From UBA10349 sp003485905 (GTDB lineage: Bacteria > Pseudomonadota > Gammaproteobacteria > Arenicellales > Arenicellaceae), in assembly GCA_943787185.1 (NCBI GenBank), contig CALSLL010000002.1, positions 1-64,000 of the forward strand: a stretch of DNA of 64,000 nucleotides. Direction: 5' to 3'. Below the pieces are notes generated by a model. That model ran no database searches. It was not told the DNA's origin and saw nothing but the letters and a program-made list of their open reading frames with translations. The position numbers and the translations under genes were made by a program. Below are positions 8,025-15,484 of this stretch, in pieces (position 1 is the first letter of the stretch; every line of letters begins with the position of its first letter).

Positions 8025-9155
8025 TTATGGCGCTGGCGCGGTTAACTTAAGCAAAAAGCCTTTGCCGCCACGGCGTCCGCCTTCGAGTAACCAGATCGCA
8101 CCATTTGGTCCTTGCTCTACTGCTCGGATGCGTCGCTCCATATCGAACCGCTGAGCCTCACGCGCAGTCTCGCCATCAAATTCAATTCGCACGAGTGATT
8201 CTGAAGATAGACCTCCAATAAAGGCATCACCCTGCCAGTCTGGAAATTCACTGCCACTATAAAACATTAAACTTGAAGGTGAGATAACTGGGTTCCAAAA
8301 TGCCGCGGGCGTAGAGAATTCTGGATGAGTGTAATGATCGGGAATATCCCTACCATCGTAGTGATCGCCATTCGAGACAATCGGGTACCCATAGTTGGCG
8401 CCCCGTTGTACGAGGTTGAGCTCGTCACCACCCATCGGGCCCATCTCCACATCCCAGAGCTGGTCTGATGGATCGAAAGCCAGGCCTAGAGGGTTCCGAT
8501 GACCAAGTGACCAAACCTCTGCTGCTACACCACCTTGTTCATAAAACGGATTGTCATCCGGAATGGTGCCGTCATCGTTTAGCCGGATTACCTTGCCTAG
8601 ATTCATTTCCATGTCCTGTGCAGGATCAAATTTTTGTCGTTCGCCTGAACTGATCCAAAGATATCCGTTTGGCCCAAAAACAATTCGATGGCCAAAGTGG
8701 CCTTGCCCCGTGACTTTAGGTACTTGACGCCAAATAACATTCAGGCCGTTGAGCTCTCCTCCATTTTCGGTCAGGTGCAGCTGTGCACGCGCGACGGCAG
8801 CCCCTCTGGTATCTCCCGCACCGCTTTCGGCATAGCTTATGTAGATTAAATTATTATTCTCAAAATCTGGGTGCAGCACGATATCGCCTAAGCCGCCTTG
8901 CCCACCAAAATCAACTTCAGGCACGCCGGAGATATCACTAATATTTCCATCCATGCTGAGTAGTTTGATGGCGCCAGCACCTTCACTGATTAATAATCGT
9001 TCGTCAGGAAGGAATTCTAAAGCCCATGGCACATCGAATTGCCCGATTGTGGTTAGTTCGAATTCAGCGTGTTGCGCGGAAAGCGGCTGGCTTGCGACAA
9101 CTAGGGTGGTCATTGTAAGGATAGTGCCAACTAACGATTTCAAATTTCTAGACAT
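8025..9155 (-). CDS. PQQ-dependent sugar dehydrogenase family protein
   Basis: 376 residues with a signal peptide ending near 'PLSAQ' (residue 27). It belongs to the soluble glucose/sorbosone dehydrogenase beta-propeller family (YliI/Asd type). Visible hallmarks are 'VPWALEFLPDERLLISE' at the start, 'GHFGHRIVFGPNGYLWISSG', 'RNPLGLAFDP', 'GPMGGDELNLVQRGANYGYP' and a C-terminal 'GPNGAIWLLEGG'. Such proteins oxidise aldose sugars in the periplasm with PQQ and calcium. Substrate and PQQ supply are unknown, and no pqq genes are in the window. Single gene with its own promoter region. Confidence 0.9.
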   Translation of the reverse strand: MSRNLKSLVGTILTMTTLVVASQPLSAQHAEFELTTIGQFDVPWALEFLPDERLLISEGAGAIKLLSMDGNISDISGVPEVDFGGQGGLGDIVLHPDFENNNLIYISYAESGAGDTRGAAVARAQLHLTENGGELNGLNVIWRQVPKVTGQGHFGHRIVFGPNGYLWISSGERQKFDPAQDMEMNLGKVIRLNDDGTIPDDNPFYEQGGVAAEVWSLGHRNPLGLAFDPSDQLWDVEMGPMGGDELNLVQRGANYGYPIVSNGDHYDGRDIPDHYTHPEFSTPAAFWNPVISPSSLMFYSGSEFPDWQGDAFIGGLSSESLVRIEFDGETAREAQRFDMERRIRAVEQGPNGAIWLLEGGRRGGKGFLLKLTAPAP

Positions 9156-9516
9156 TTTTGATTCCCCAACCGTTTAATGATTTTTCAATACTATACTGAA
9201 TTTCTTGGTATTTTGAACCTGACACGACAACTCACCAATTTTAAGTTGTCATCTTGGTCTGTGACCATGTCGTAAATAGTGCCGTAAGTCATTTACATTG
9301 ATCGTATACATTGTCCAAAATGTAGTACAATAAATACACGGAATAGTATAGCAATGGCCAATTCGAGAATATTTCACCAATAATCTCCGGACCGTCGCTA
9401 GCAGTTTTTCTAGGACTCACTCTCCTCGATTTTTTCAAGCATTCACCGGTGTAGGGCCGGCGGATTCTTGTGCGCGAAATTAAGCCTTTTGGTTTAAAGG
9501 CTTACACAATAGGGCA
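9156..9516. other. 361-base intergenic region with two inverted repeats
   Basis: No gene seen. It contains GACAACT / AGTTGTC (9226-9232 and 9244-9250), about 70-95 bases upstream of the sugar dehydrogenase, and a perfect TACATT / AATGTA repeat at 9307-9324. Either could be an operator for the dehydrogenase. The far end holds the hairpin at 9481-9504 that follows the carbamoyltransferase operon. Confidence 0.5.
9481..9504 (-). terminator. Hairpin downstream of the carbamoyltransferase operon
   Basis: Perfect 9-base arms (TAAGCCTTT / AAAGGCTTA) with a 6-base loop, 12 bases beyond the stop of the DUF5989 gene. Read on the minus strand it is followed by only a short ATTT, so termination strength is uncertain. 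Confidence 0.5.
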
Positions 9517-9669
9517 TTAAAATAAGGTGTAAATGAAGGGTGCTACAGCAGAGCCCTGACTTAATACAATAAGTGCTCCGAGTAGAACCAGAACAAGAAT
9601 AATAGGTGCCAGCCAGAATTTTTTTCTGACTTTCATGAAGCCCCAAAGGTCTTTAAGTAGATCAAACAT
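9517..9669 (-). CDS. DUF5989-family small membrane protein
   Basis: A 50-residue frame, easily missed by length filters. It starts 'MFDLLKDLWGFMKVRKKFWL', then has one hydrophobic helix (about residues 20-42) and ends 'APFIYTLF'. The amphipathic N-terminus with WxFMKxRKKxWLxP followed by a single helix is the pattern I know for DUF5989. That family habitually follows a NodU/CmcH-type carbamoyltransferase and an SxtJ-like membrane protein, exactly as here. It starts 18 bases after the SxtJ-like gene. Function unknown; probably a membrane partner of the carbamoyltransferase module. Confidence 0.8.
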   Translation of the reverse strand: MFDLLKDLWGFMKVRKKFWLAPIILVLVLLGALIVLSQGSAVAPFIYTLF

Positions 9670-9687
9670 AGTTGTTAATAAATCATG

Positions 9688-10095
9688 TTAAAAAGGGTTA
9701 TTAAAAGAATTGGATTTGTTTTCGCTTATTGCCTCTTTATAGCTTGGCGTTTCTCTATCTAATTTTCGACGCATAGGGTCGGTGCCACAAGCTCTCATAA
9801 TTAGACCAGTGGGTGTGACCACTAGAAAGAATACAGCGGCTAAAATTATTCGTGAAACAACGGCGCCTATCGCCATGCTGATACGCATCCATACATTATA
9901 AAATGGTCGAAGCCAAAGCGGTTTTAGCAGCGCAAATAGAGCTAACAGTATTAATATGATCCATGGCCAAATAGGCCACGGGTACGCGAAAGCGTAAGGG
10001 AACGCGATTCCAAATATACCGGCAAATAATGCTCCGGTTACAAGCCCAAAATCGCGCAGGCCTTTTTTATCTAAAAAGGGAATTTCGTCAAACAT
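9688..10095 (-). CDS. SxtJ-like membrane protein
   Basis: 135 residues with three to four hydrophobic segments (about residues 17-36, 39-58 and 72-96). The C-terminal cytoplasmic tail contains 'TPTGLIMRACGTDPMRRKLD', the conserved tail motif of SxtJ-family proteins. Its ATG overlaps the carbamoyltransferase stop (TGATG), implying translational coupling. SxtJ is named from the saxitoxin cluster, but the family is widespread beside carbamoyltransferases in bacteria that make no toxin. It likely anchors or assists the carbamoyltransferase. Confidence 0.8.
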   Translation of the reverse strand: MFDEIPFLDKKGLRDFGLVTGALFAGIFGIAFPYAFAYPWPIWPWIILILLALFALLKPLWLRPFYNVWMRISMAIGAVVSRIILAAVFFLVVTPTGLIMRACGTDPMRRKLDRETPSYKEAISENKSNSFNNPF

Positions 10096-11933
10096 CAGTC
10101 TAGTTCAAACTCCTGTTTCCACTGGTCGTCGTCTTGCCATTCCGGTTGTTTCGGCTTACTAAGAAGATAGTTCTCGATTACTAGATAGTCCATTTCTGTA
10201 CGCATAAAACATCGATACGCATCTTCGGGCGTGCAGACTATTGGTTCACCGCGCACATTGAATGAAGTGTTAATGAGGACAGGGCAGTCAGTTCTATTTT
10301 CAAATGCTTCTAACAGCCTGTAGTAGCGCGGATTAGTGTCCTCGTGCACCGTTTGAATCCGCGCTGAATAGTCAACGTGAGTCACTGCAGGTAGTTGAGA
10401 TCGAGCAACATTCAATTTATCAATGCCAAACAGTGATTGGTCGTGTTCGTTTAGTTCGAGCCTTTTATCATGCTGAATTGGCGCGACCATTAACATGTAC
10501 GGGCTAGGTGAATCTTGTTCAAACCAATCGGCTACTTTTTCAGCTCTTACGGAGGGGGCGAACGGTCGAAATGATTCACGGTATTTGATCTTTAGATTCA
10601 TTACTGACTGCATTTGGCTGCTACGGGGGTCTCCAATGATGGATCGTCCACCTAGCGCTCGCGGTCCGAATTCCATTCGACCCTGAAACCAACCAATTAC
10701 TTTTCCATCATCAAGAAGTTCGGCTAACTTTTCGTACATGTTTTGGTCTTCCATCACCTGATAGACCGCACCGAGCTTTTTCAGCGGAGTTTCAATTGAT
10801 GTTCCCGAGAATGACGGCCCTAGATATGAGCCGTGCATGCTATCTGGCTTGTCTACTTTTCGTACGGCATCTGCATCACCGTAATGAACGGCTAAGGCGC
10901 AACCAAGGGCACCACCAGCATCACCGGCGGCAGGCTGTACCCAGATATCTTTGTAGGGCCCCTCCCTTAGAAGTCGACCATTCGAAACGCAGTTAAGCGC
11001 CACACCACCAGCTAGACAAAGGTAGTCAACGCCCAACTCCTTCTTGACGGATGTCGCTAATTTTAATACCACCTCTTCGGTTACTGCCTGGATAGATCGG
11101 GCAATATCCATTTCTTTCTGCGAGATTTGTGATTCGGCTGTACGAGCAGGTCCACCGAAAAGTTTGGCGAAGCGATCGTTGGTCATCGTTAAGCCGGTAG
11201 CGTAGTTGAAATACTGCATGTCGAGTCGAAAACTACCGTCGTCCTTAAGGTCGATTAAGTGCTCAAGAATCAGGTCTTTGTATTTCGGTTCGCCGTAGGG
11301 TGCCAAGCCCATCAGTTTATATTCGCCCGAATTTACTTTGAAGCCAGTGTAATAAGTGAATGCAGAGTAGAGCATTCCTAGCGAATGTGGAAAATTTATC
11401 TCCCATTTCGGTTCAAGTTTGTTTCCGTCTCCTAGCCAGACTGATGTAGTAGCCCATTCACCGACACCGTCCATACATATAACAGCGGCCCGTTCAAACG
11501 GACTTGGGTAAAAGGCAGATGCAGCATGCGACTGGTGATGCTCAGCGAACATTAGCTTCGGTAGCTCACTGGTTTTACAGTCCGTAATTTTAGCTAACTC
11601 TTTTTTTAGCACGCTTTTAAGGTACAGTTTTTCCTTCAACCAGACCGGCATTGACATGATGAACGATTGCAATCCGCGCGGGGCGTAGGCTAGATAGGTT
11701 TCGAGCAAGCGTTCAAATTTTAATAATGGCTTGTCGTAATAAACAACGCCGTCAAGTTCGAGAAGCTCGAAACCGGATTGCTCGAGGCAATACTCTACGG
11801 CGCGGGTAGGGAAGCCGGCATCATGCTTTTTACGCGTAAACCGTTCTTCTTGCGCGGCGGCAATTACCTTTCCACTATCAATGATCGCTGCAGAACTGTC
11901 GTGGTAATGCGCAGAGATTCCGAGTAATTTCAA
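10095..11933 (-). CDS. Carbamoyltransferase (NodU/CmcH/TobZ family)
   Basis: 612 residues, full length. The N-terminal Kae1-like ATPase/adenylate domain (about 1-350) starts 'LLGISAHYHDSSAAII' and includes the metal-binding 'EHHQSHAASAFYPSPF' and 'LAGGVALNCVSNGRL'. The C-terminal carbamoyl-phosphate domain (about 390-595) shows 'QGRMEFGPRALGGRSI' and 'FRPFAPSV'. The family transfers a carbamoyl group from carbamoyl phosphate, via carbamoyl-AMP, to a hydroxyl of a sugar or natural product. The start appears to be TTG at 11933 with no strong Shine-Dalgarno. First gene of a three-gene operon. No biosynthetic cluster adjoins it; a surface glycan acceptor is possible. Confidence 0.93.
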   Translation of the reverse strand: MKLLGISAHYHDSSAAIIDSGKVIAAAQEERFTRKKHDAGFPTRAVEYCLEQSGFELLELDGVVYYDKPLLKFERLLETYLAYAPRGLQSFIMSMPVWLKEKLYLKSVLKKELAKITDCKTSELPKLMFAEHHQSHAASAFYPSPFERAAVICMDGVGEWATTSVWLGDGNKLEPKWEINFPHSLGMLYSAFTYYTGFKVNSGEYKLMGLAPYGEPKYKDLILEHLIDLKDDGSFRLDMQYFNYATGLTMTNDRFAKLFGGPARTAESQISQKEMDIARSIQAVTEEVVLKLATSVKKELGVDYLCLAGGVALNCVSNGRLLREGPYKDIWVQPAAGDAGGALGCALAVHYGDADAVRKVDKPDSMHGSYLGPSFSGTSIETPLKKLGAVYQVMEDQNMYEKLAELLDDGKVIGWFQGRMEFGPRALGGRSIIGDPRSSQMQSVMNLKIKYRESFRPFAPSVRAEKVADWFEQDSPSPYMLMVAPIQHDKRLELNEHDQSLFGIDKLNVARSQLPAVTHVDYSARIQTVHEDTNPRYYRLLEAFENRTDCPVLINTSFNVRGEPIVCTPEDAYRCFMRTEMDYLVIENYLLSKPKQPEWQDDDQWKQEFELD

Positions 11934-12068
11934 TTTATTATACTATTTAGGTTTTATAGGAATTCGGTTGGGCGCAATTCTACCCAAATTTACAGAGGGA
12001 TGCTGAATAGAATACGAGTATTGGCGAATGCAGTATGGGGTCTCAGTTAGTTCCGTGACACCCCCGTA

Positions 12069-13301
12069 TTATGAGTCATAAAAAGCAATAAGTGCTTTGA
12101 GCATATACTCACAATCTGTCACGCCTGCTGTTTCTCGAATTGAATGCATCGCAAATTGCGGGACGCCAACATCAACCGTTGGCACGCCAAGTTCTGTTGC
12201 AGTAATAGGGCCAATGGTGCTGCCGCAGCTCATATCAGATCGTGTAACAAAAGTCTGTACCGGAACCTCAGCTTTTGAGCATGCTGACTTAAAAGCAGCA
12301 CTTGTTTCGCTGTTGGTCGCGTACCGCTGATTAGCGTTAACTTTTATTACTGGCCCCCCATTCAGTTTTGGACCATGCTTGTCATCGTGCTTGTCGGCGT
12401 AGTTCGGGTGGAGCGCGTGAGCGTTATCAGCGGACACTAGAATTGAGTTTTGCAGAACTTGGTCGCTATTGTTTTGATCCCCTGCAAGACTTCGCAAGAT
12501 ACTGGCGAGAAACGGGCCAGCAGCACCGCTAGTGGAGGCGCTGCCAACCTCTTCATGATCGGTGCAGACCAATAGAGCTGGACTAGTATTTGGGCTGGCG
12601 GTAAGAGCGGTGCAGCCAAGGTAGCAACTTAATAGATTATCTAGTCGAGCGCTTACAATAAACTCTTGATTCAGACCAAGTATGCTTGCCCCTTGATGAT
12701 CATAAAACGACAATTCAAAGTCAGTGATTTTGGCCAACTTGGTTTTACTATATTGAAGCAGTACCTCTGCTACGGTATTTTGGGAATCGTTGCTTGAAAT
12801 GAGCACCGGTAAATGCTCTTGAGGGTTAACTGAATTATTCTTGTTCGCATCACGATTTAAATGGATGGCAAGACTTGGAATTATTCCAAGTGATTGACGA
12901 ACGTTCATTAATTCGCTCGCGATATTGCCATTTTTGTCGATACCGCTGACCCTACCAGCGAGCGCTAAATCGCGATCAAACCATGAGTGTTGAAGTACGC
13001 CTCCATATACTTCAACTCCACATTGCAGATAACCATTTTTCTTAACAATGGCATTTGGCTTCAACTTTAAACAGGGGCTGTCCGTATGGGCCCCAACCAT
13101 TTTAAAGCCTTGGGAATTTGCAGTCTCAGCTCCTTGCCACGCAATCAGTGAAGAATCGTTGCGGGTTTCGTAATATTGGCCATTATCAAGCTCCCCTTCC
13201 CAACGTGTAAAACCTGCAGATTCGAGCTGAGCTACCAGATTGTTGGTAGCGTGAAATGGGGTTGGCGAGTCGTCCAAAAAAAGAAGTAGATCGTTTATCA
13301 C
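12069..13301 (-). CDS. apeB: M18 family aminopeptidase
   Basis: 410 residues, close to the 420-430 usual for the family. A dinuclear zinc aspartyl-type aminopeptidase. Motifs: N-terminal 'LLLFLDDSPTPFHATNNL', first zinc ligands in 'GAHTDSPCLKLKPN', 'SARLDNLLSCYLG', 'CTDHEEVGSASTSGA' with the catalytic Glu pair, 'SADNAHALHPNY', and a C-terminal zinc His in 'GVPQFAMHSIRE'. It removes N-terminal Asp/Glu and other residues from peptides in the cytoplasm. Single gene, divergent from the J-protein gene. Confidence 0.93.
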   Translation of the reverse strand: MINDLLLFLDDSPTPFHATNNLVAQLESAGFTRWEGELDNGQYYETRNDSSLIAWQGAETANSQGFKMVGAHTDSPCLKLKPNAIVKKNGYLQCGVEVYGGVLQHSWFDRDLALAGRVSGIDKNGNIASELMNVRQSLGIIPSLAIHLNRDANKNNSVNPQEHLPVLISSNDSQNTVAEVLLQYSKTKLAKITDFELSFYDHQGASILGLNQEFIVSARLDNLLSCYLGCTALTASPNTSPALLVCTDHEEVGSASTSGAAGPFLASILRSLAGDQNNSDQVLQNSILVSADNAHALHPNYADKHDDKHGPKLNGGPVIKVNANQRYATNSETSAAFKSACSKAEVPVQTFVTRSDMSCGSTIGPITATELGVPTVDVGVPQFAMHSIRETAGVTDCEYMLKALIAFYDS

Positions 13302-13427
13302 TTTATTATGCCGTTAGTAATGCAAGCACGGATTGTGTCCTGTGCATTGCTTATAGTCAAAATCAGAGCAATCGTACGACGAAAACGATAGGATACGGGC
13401 TGCAAGATAAACCTTCAGTTTTAATTA

Positions 13428-13922
13428 ATGATTCGAATAATACTTGCCTTGCTCGTAATTTCGGGCGTTTGGTATGTGATGTGGAAGTACCGTCGTTTAC
13501 CCTTGGAGACACGCAAAAAGACGTTTCTCCATATATGTTTGGTTTCGCTGGCGGTAGTGCTTGTGATTTTAGTTGCTTCGGGCCGAGCGCACTGGATATT
13601 TGCCGTGCTAGGTGGGGTGGTAGCATTCGCGAGCCGCTTACTTCCATATTTACGTCACCTGCCAATGTTAGCGAAGGTGTTGGCCGCATTTGGGATTGTT
13701 ATTCCGGGTATGGCTGAAGCGGCCGGTACAGGTGCTATTGATACTAGCAACATGAGCCGTGAAGATGCGGCTGCTATTTTGGGTTTAGATGTGTCAGCCG
13801 ATGAACAACAAATTTTAAGTGCACATAAGAGTTTAATGAATAAGATTCACCCCGATAAAGGTGGCTCGGATGCTCTGGCCGCGCAAATAAATGCTGCACG
13901 TGATGTGATGTTGAAAAAATAG
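13428..13922 (+). CDS. Membrane-anchored J-domain protein
   Basis: 164 residues with a transmembrane helix at 2-18, one or two more at about 33-50 and 55-72, then a short C-terminal J-domain (about 110-164). The domain holds the HPD motif at 141-143 in 'NKIHPDKGGSDALAAQINAA'. This layout resembles TIM14/Pam18-like DnaJ proteins, which stimulate Hsp70 ATPase at a membrane. The client is unknown. It is followed after 28 bases by the DUF1244 gene, and the two may be co-transcribed. Confidence 0.87.
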   Translation: MIRIILALLVISGVWYVMWKYRRLPLETRKKTFLHICLVSLAVVLVILVASGRAHWIFAVLGGVVAFASRLLPYLRHLPMLAKVLAAFGIVIPGMAEAAGTGAIDTSNMSREDAAAILGLDVSADEQQILSAHKSLMNKIHPDKGGSDALAAQINAARDVMLKK

Positions 13923-13950
13923 AATAGCCGAACGTATTTTGGAGAACCGA

Positions 13951-14256
13951 ATGGACCAAGCAAAGCAAGATAAGATTCAAGCCGCCGTGTTTCGTCGACT
14001 TGTTAAACACCTAAAGAGTAATACTGATGTGCAGAATCTTGATCTAATGATTACGGCTGATTTTTGCCGAAATTGTTTGTCAAAATGGTATGCCAGTGCT
14101 GCTGATGAAGAGGGCGAGCAGGTGTCTTATGAAGAGGCCAGAGAACTGGTGTATGGCATGCCCTATGTTGATTGGAAATCGAAATATCAAAAACCGGCGA
14201 CCCCTGAGCAAGAGGCTATTTTTGAGGCTCGGCGTGGACGAAAACTGACCAAATAG
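13951..14256 (+). CDS. DUF1244 family protein
   Basis: 101 residues from ATG 13951, preceded by GGAGAA. An upstream in-frame TTG at 13939 would put the Shine-Dalgarno inside the gene, so the ATG is preferred. The family core is clear: 'AAVFRRLVKHLKSNTDVQNL', 'DFCRNCLSKWY' and 'EARELVYGMPYVDWKSKYQ'. A small helical protein with a conserved CxxC-like pair (RNCLSKW region). Function in the cell is not established. Confidence 0.88.
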   Translation: MDQAKQDKIQAAVFRRLVKHLKSNTDVQNLDLMITADFCRNCLSKWYASAADEEGEQVSYEEARELVYGMPYVDWKSKYQKPATPEQEAIFEARRGRKLTK

Positions 14257-14279
14257 TTTATTAAAGCTAACTTTTTATT

Positions 14280-15020
14280 TTGCAAGACGAACAATTATTA
14301 CGCTACAGCAGACAAATATTTCTGCCGGAAGTTGACGTGGGTGGGCAGCAGGTGCTGCTTAATTCACGAATTTTAGTGCTAGGTCTAGGTGGTCTTGGTT
14401 CTCCTGTTGCTATGTATCTTGCAAGTAGTGGTGTGGGCACAATTACATTGGCGGATTTTGACGACGTTGATTTGAGTAATCTACAGCGTCAAATTATGCA
14501 TGGAACCAGTGACGTCGGATCACCTAAAACGGTCTCTGCTGCTAAAAGACTTCGAGAAATGAACCCTGAAATCGAGCTGATCGAACTATCAGAGAAACTG
14601 AATGAGCAATCGTTGCGGGCACAAGTAAAATTGGCAAATGTAGTGTTGGACTGCACGGACAATTTTACTAGTCGCTTTTTGATTAACAGCGTGTGCTTGG
14701 AGCAAAAAACGCCGTTAGTCAGTGGTGCAGCAGTTGGTTTTAGTGGGCAATTAGCCGTTTTCGACTTTTTTAAATTTTCTGCACCTTGTTATCAATGCCT
14801 TTACCCAGCCGAAGGACCCGACGCGGATCACTGTTCAGATACTGGAGTGGTTGGTCCTTTAGTGGGGGTGATTGGATCATTGCAAGCACTCGAGGCGTTA
14901 AAAATCATATTGGATATTGGGCAATCGTTTGCAGCTAAACTTTTGCTATTTGACGCTTTGGATGGGCGTTGGCATAACGTTAGTATTCCAGCCGATCCGG
15001 ATTGCCCAGTATGCGGTTAA
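14280..15020 (+). CDS. HesA/MoeB/ThiF family E1-like adenylyltransferase
   Basis: 246 residues. It adenylates the C-terminal glycine of a ubiquitin-like sulfur carrier such as ThiS or MoaD. A Rossmann ATP site 'VLGLGGLGSPVAMYLAS' lies at about 33-49, followed by 'DDVDLSNLQRQIMHG'. Structural zinc comes from C170-x2-C173 and the C-terminal 'DPDCPVCG'. C185 in 'DHCSDTGVVGPLVG' matches the persulfide-forming Cys of ThiF. No rhodanese domain is present (some MoeB have one). The start is TTG at 14280, chosen because family members begin '(M)xxEQLLRYSRQI'. No thi or moa partner is adjacent, so ThiF versus MoeB cannot be decided. Confidence 0.88.
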   Translation: MQDEQLLRYSRQIFLPEVDVGGQQVLLNSRILVLGLGGLGSPVAMYLASSGVGTITLADFDDVDLSNLQRQIMHGTSDVGSPKTVSAAKRLREMNPEIELIELSEKLNEQSLRAQVKLANVVLDCTDNFTSRFLINSVCLEQKTPLVSGAAVGFSGQLAVFDFFKFSAPCYQCLYPAEGPDADHCSDTGVVGPLVGVIGSLQALEALKIILDIGQSFAAKLLLFDALDGRWHNVSIPADPDCPVCG

Positions 15021-15093
15021 AAGGCTTGATTTATAGGGGTTTTGATCATTGTGGTTGTTGTATGAAATAAACCAAATTCTAGCTGGACAAATA

Positions 15094-15112
15094 AATGATA
15101 ATCGTTATCATT
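15094..15112. promoter_or_regulatory. Fur box upstream of feoA
   Basis: Perfect 8-base arms AATGATAA / TTATCATT around TCG, very close to the 19-base Fur consensus (GATAATGATAATCATTATC). It lies about 30 bases before the feoA ATG at 15143, overlapping the region expected for the promoter. It implies iron-dependent repression of feoAB by Fur, and a fur gene lies at 47344. Confidence 0.85.
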
Positions 15113-15142
15113 AAGATTCAAAAATATACATTAGTTTCAAAT

Positions 15143-15415
15143 ATGGCCGCGCAAATTCAAAGTCACGATGATGTAACACTTACTGCCCCTAGCAAGACTA
15201 TGTGGGATATGGGTCGAGGTGAGCACGCGACAGTTGCTGCCCTGGTCGAGATGTCTGAGGGCTACGAGCTGCGTTTGAGAGAGATCGGTATATTTGTTGG
15301 CGCTCCGGTGCTTTGCGTTAATCAACCCCCTATGCAAGCGCCTAAAGTATTTCAAATTTGTGATGGCGTGTTCTCATTGGATCGAGATTTAGCGGACAAA
15401 GTTGTTCTTAACTAG
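15143..15415 (+). CDS. feoA: FeoA-domain protein of the ferrous iron transporter
   Basis: 90 residues from ATG 15143. The frame is open from 15095, but that earlier ATG falls inside the Fur box, so the later start is chosen. An SH3-like FeoA domain with 'GRGEHATVAALVEMSEGYEL', the family 'LREIGIFVGAPV' turn, and a short C-terminal strand region. FeoA is a small cytoplasmic partner of FeoB. It ends 69 bases before feoB, so both are in one Fur-controlled operon. Confidence 0.85.
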   Translation: MAAQIQSHDDVTLTAPSKTMWDMGRGEHATVAALVEMSEGYELRLREIGIFVGAPVLCVNQPPMQAPKVFQICDGVFSLDRDLADKVVLN

Positions 15416-15484
15416 TCTTTTGTCTGCTGTCTGGTTAGCATTATCTTCAATAGTAATATTTAGTCCGTAGTTCGGGCTTTTTTT

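Noticed and set aside
15095..15142. Upstream ATG as feoA start
   Set aside because: It lies within the Fur box and would add 16 residues absent from FeoA domains; ATG 15143 is preferred.
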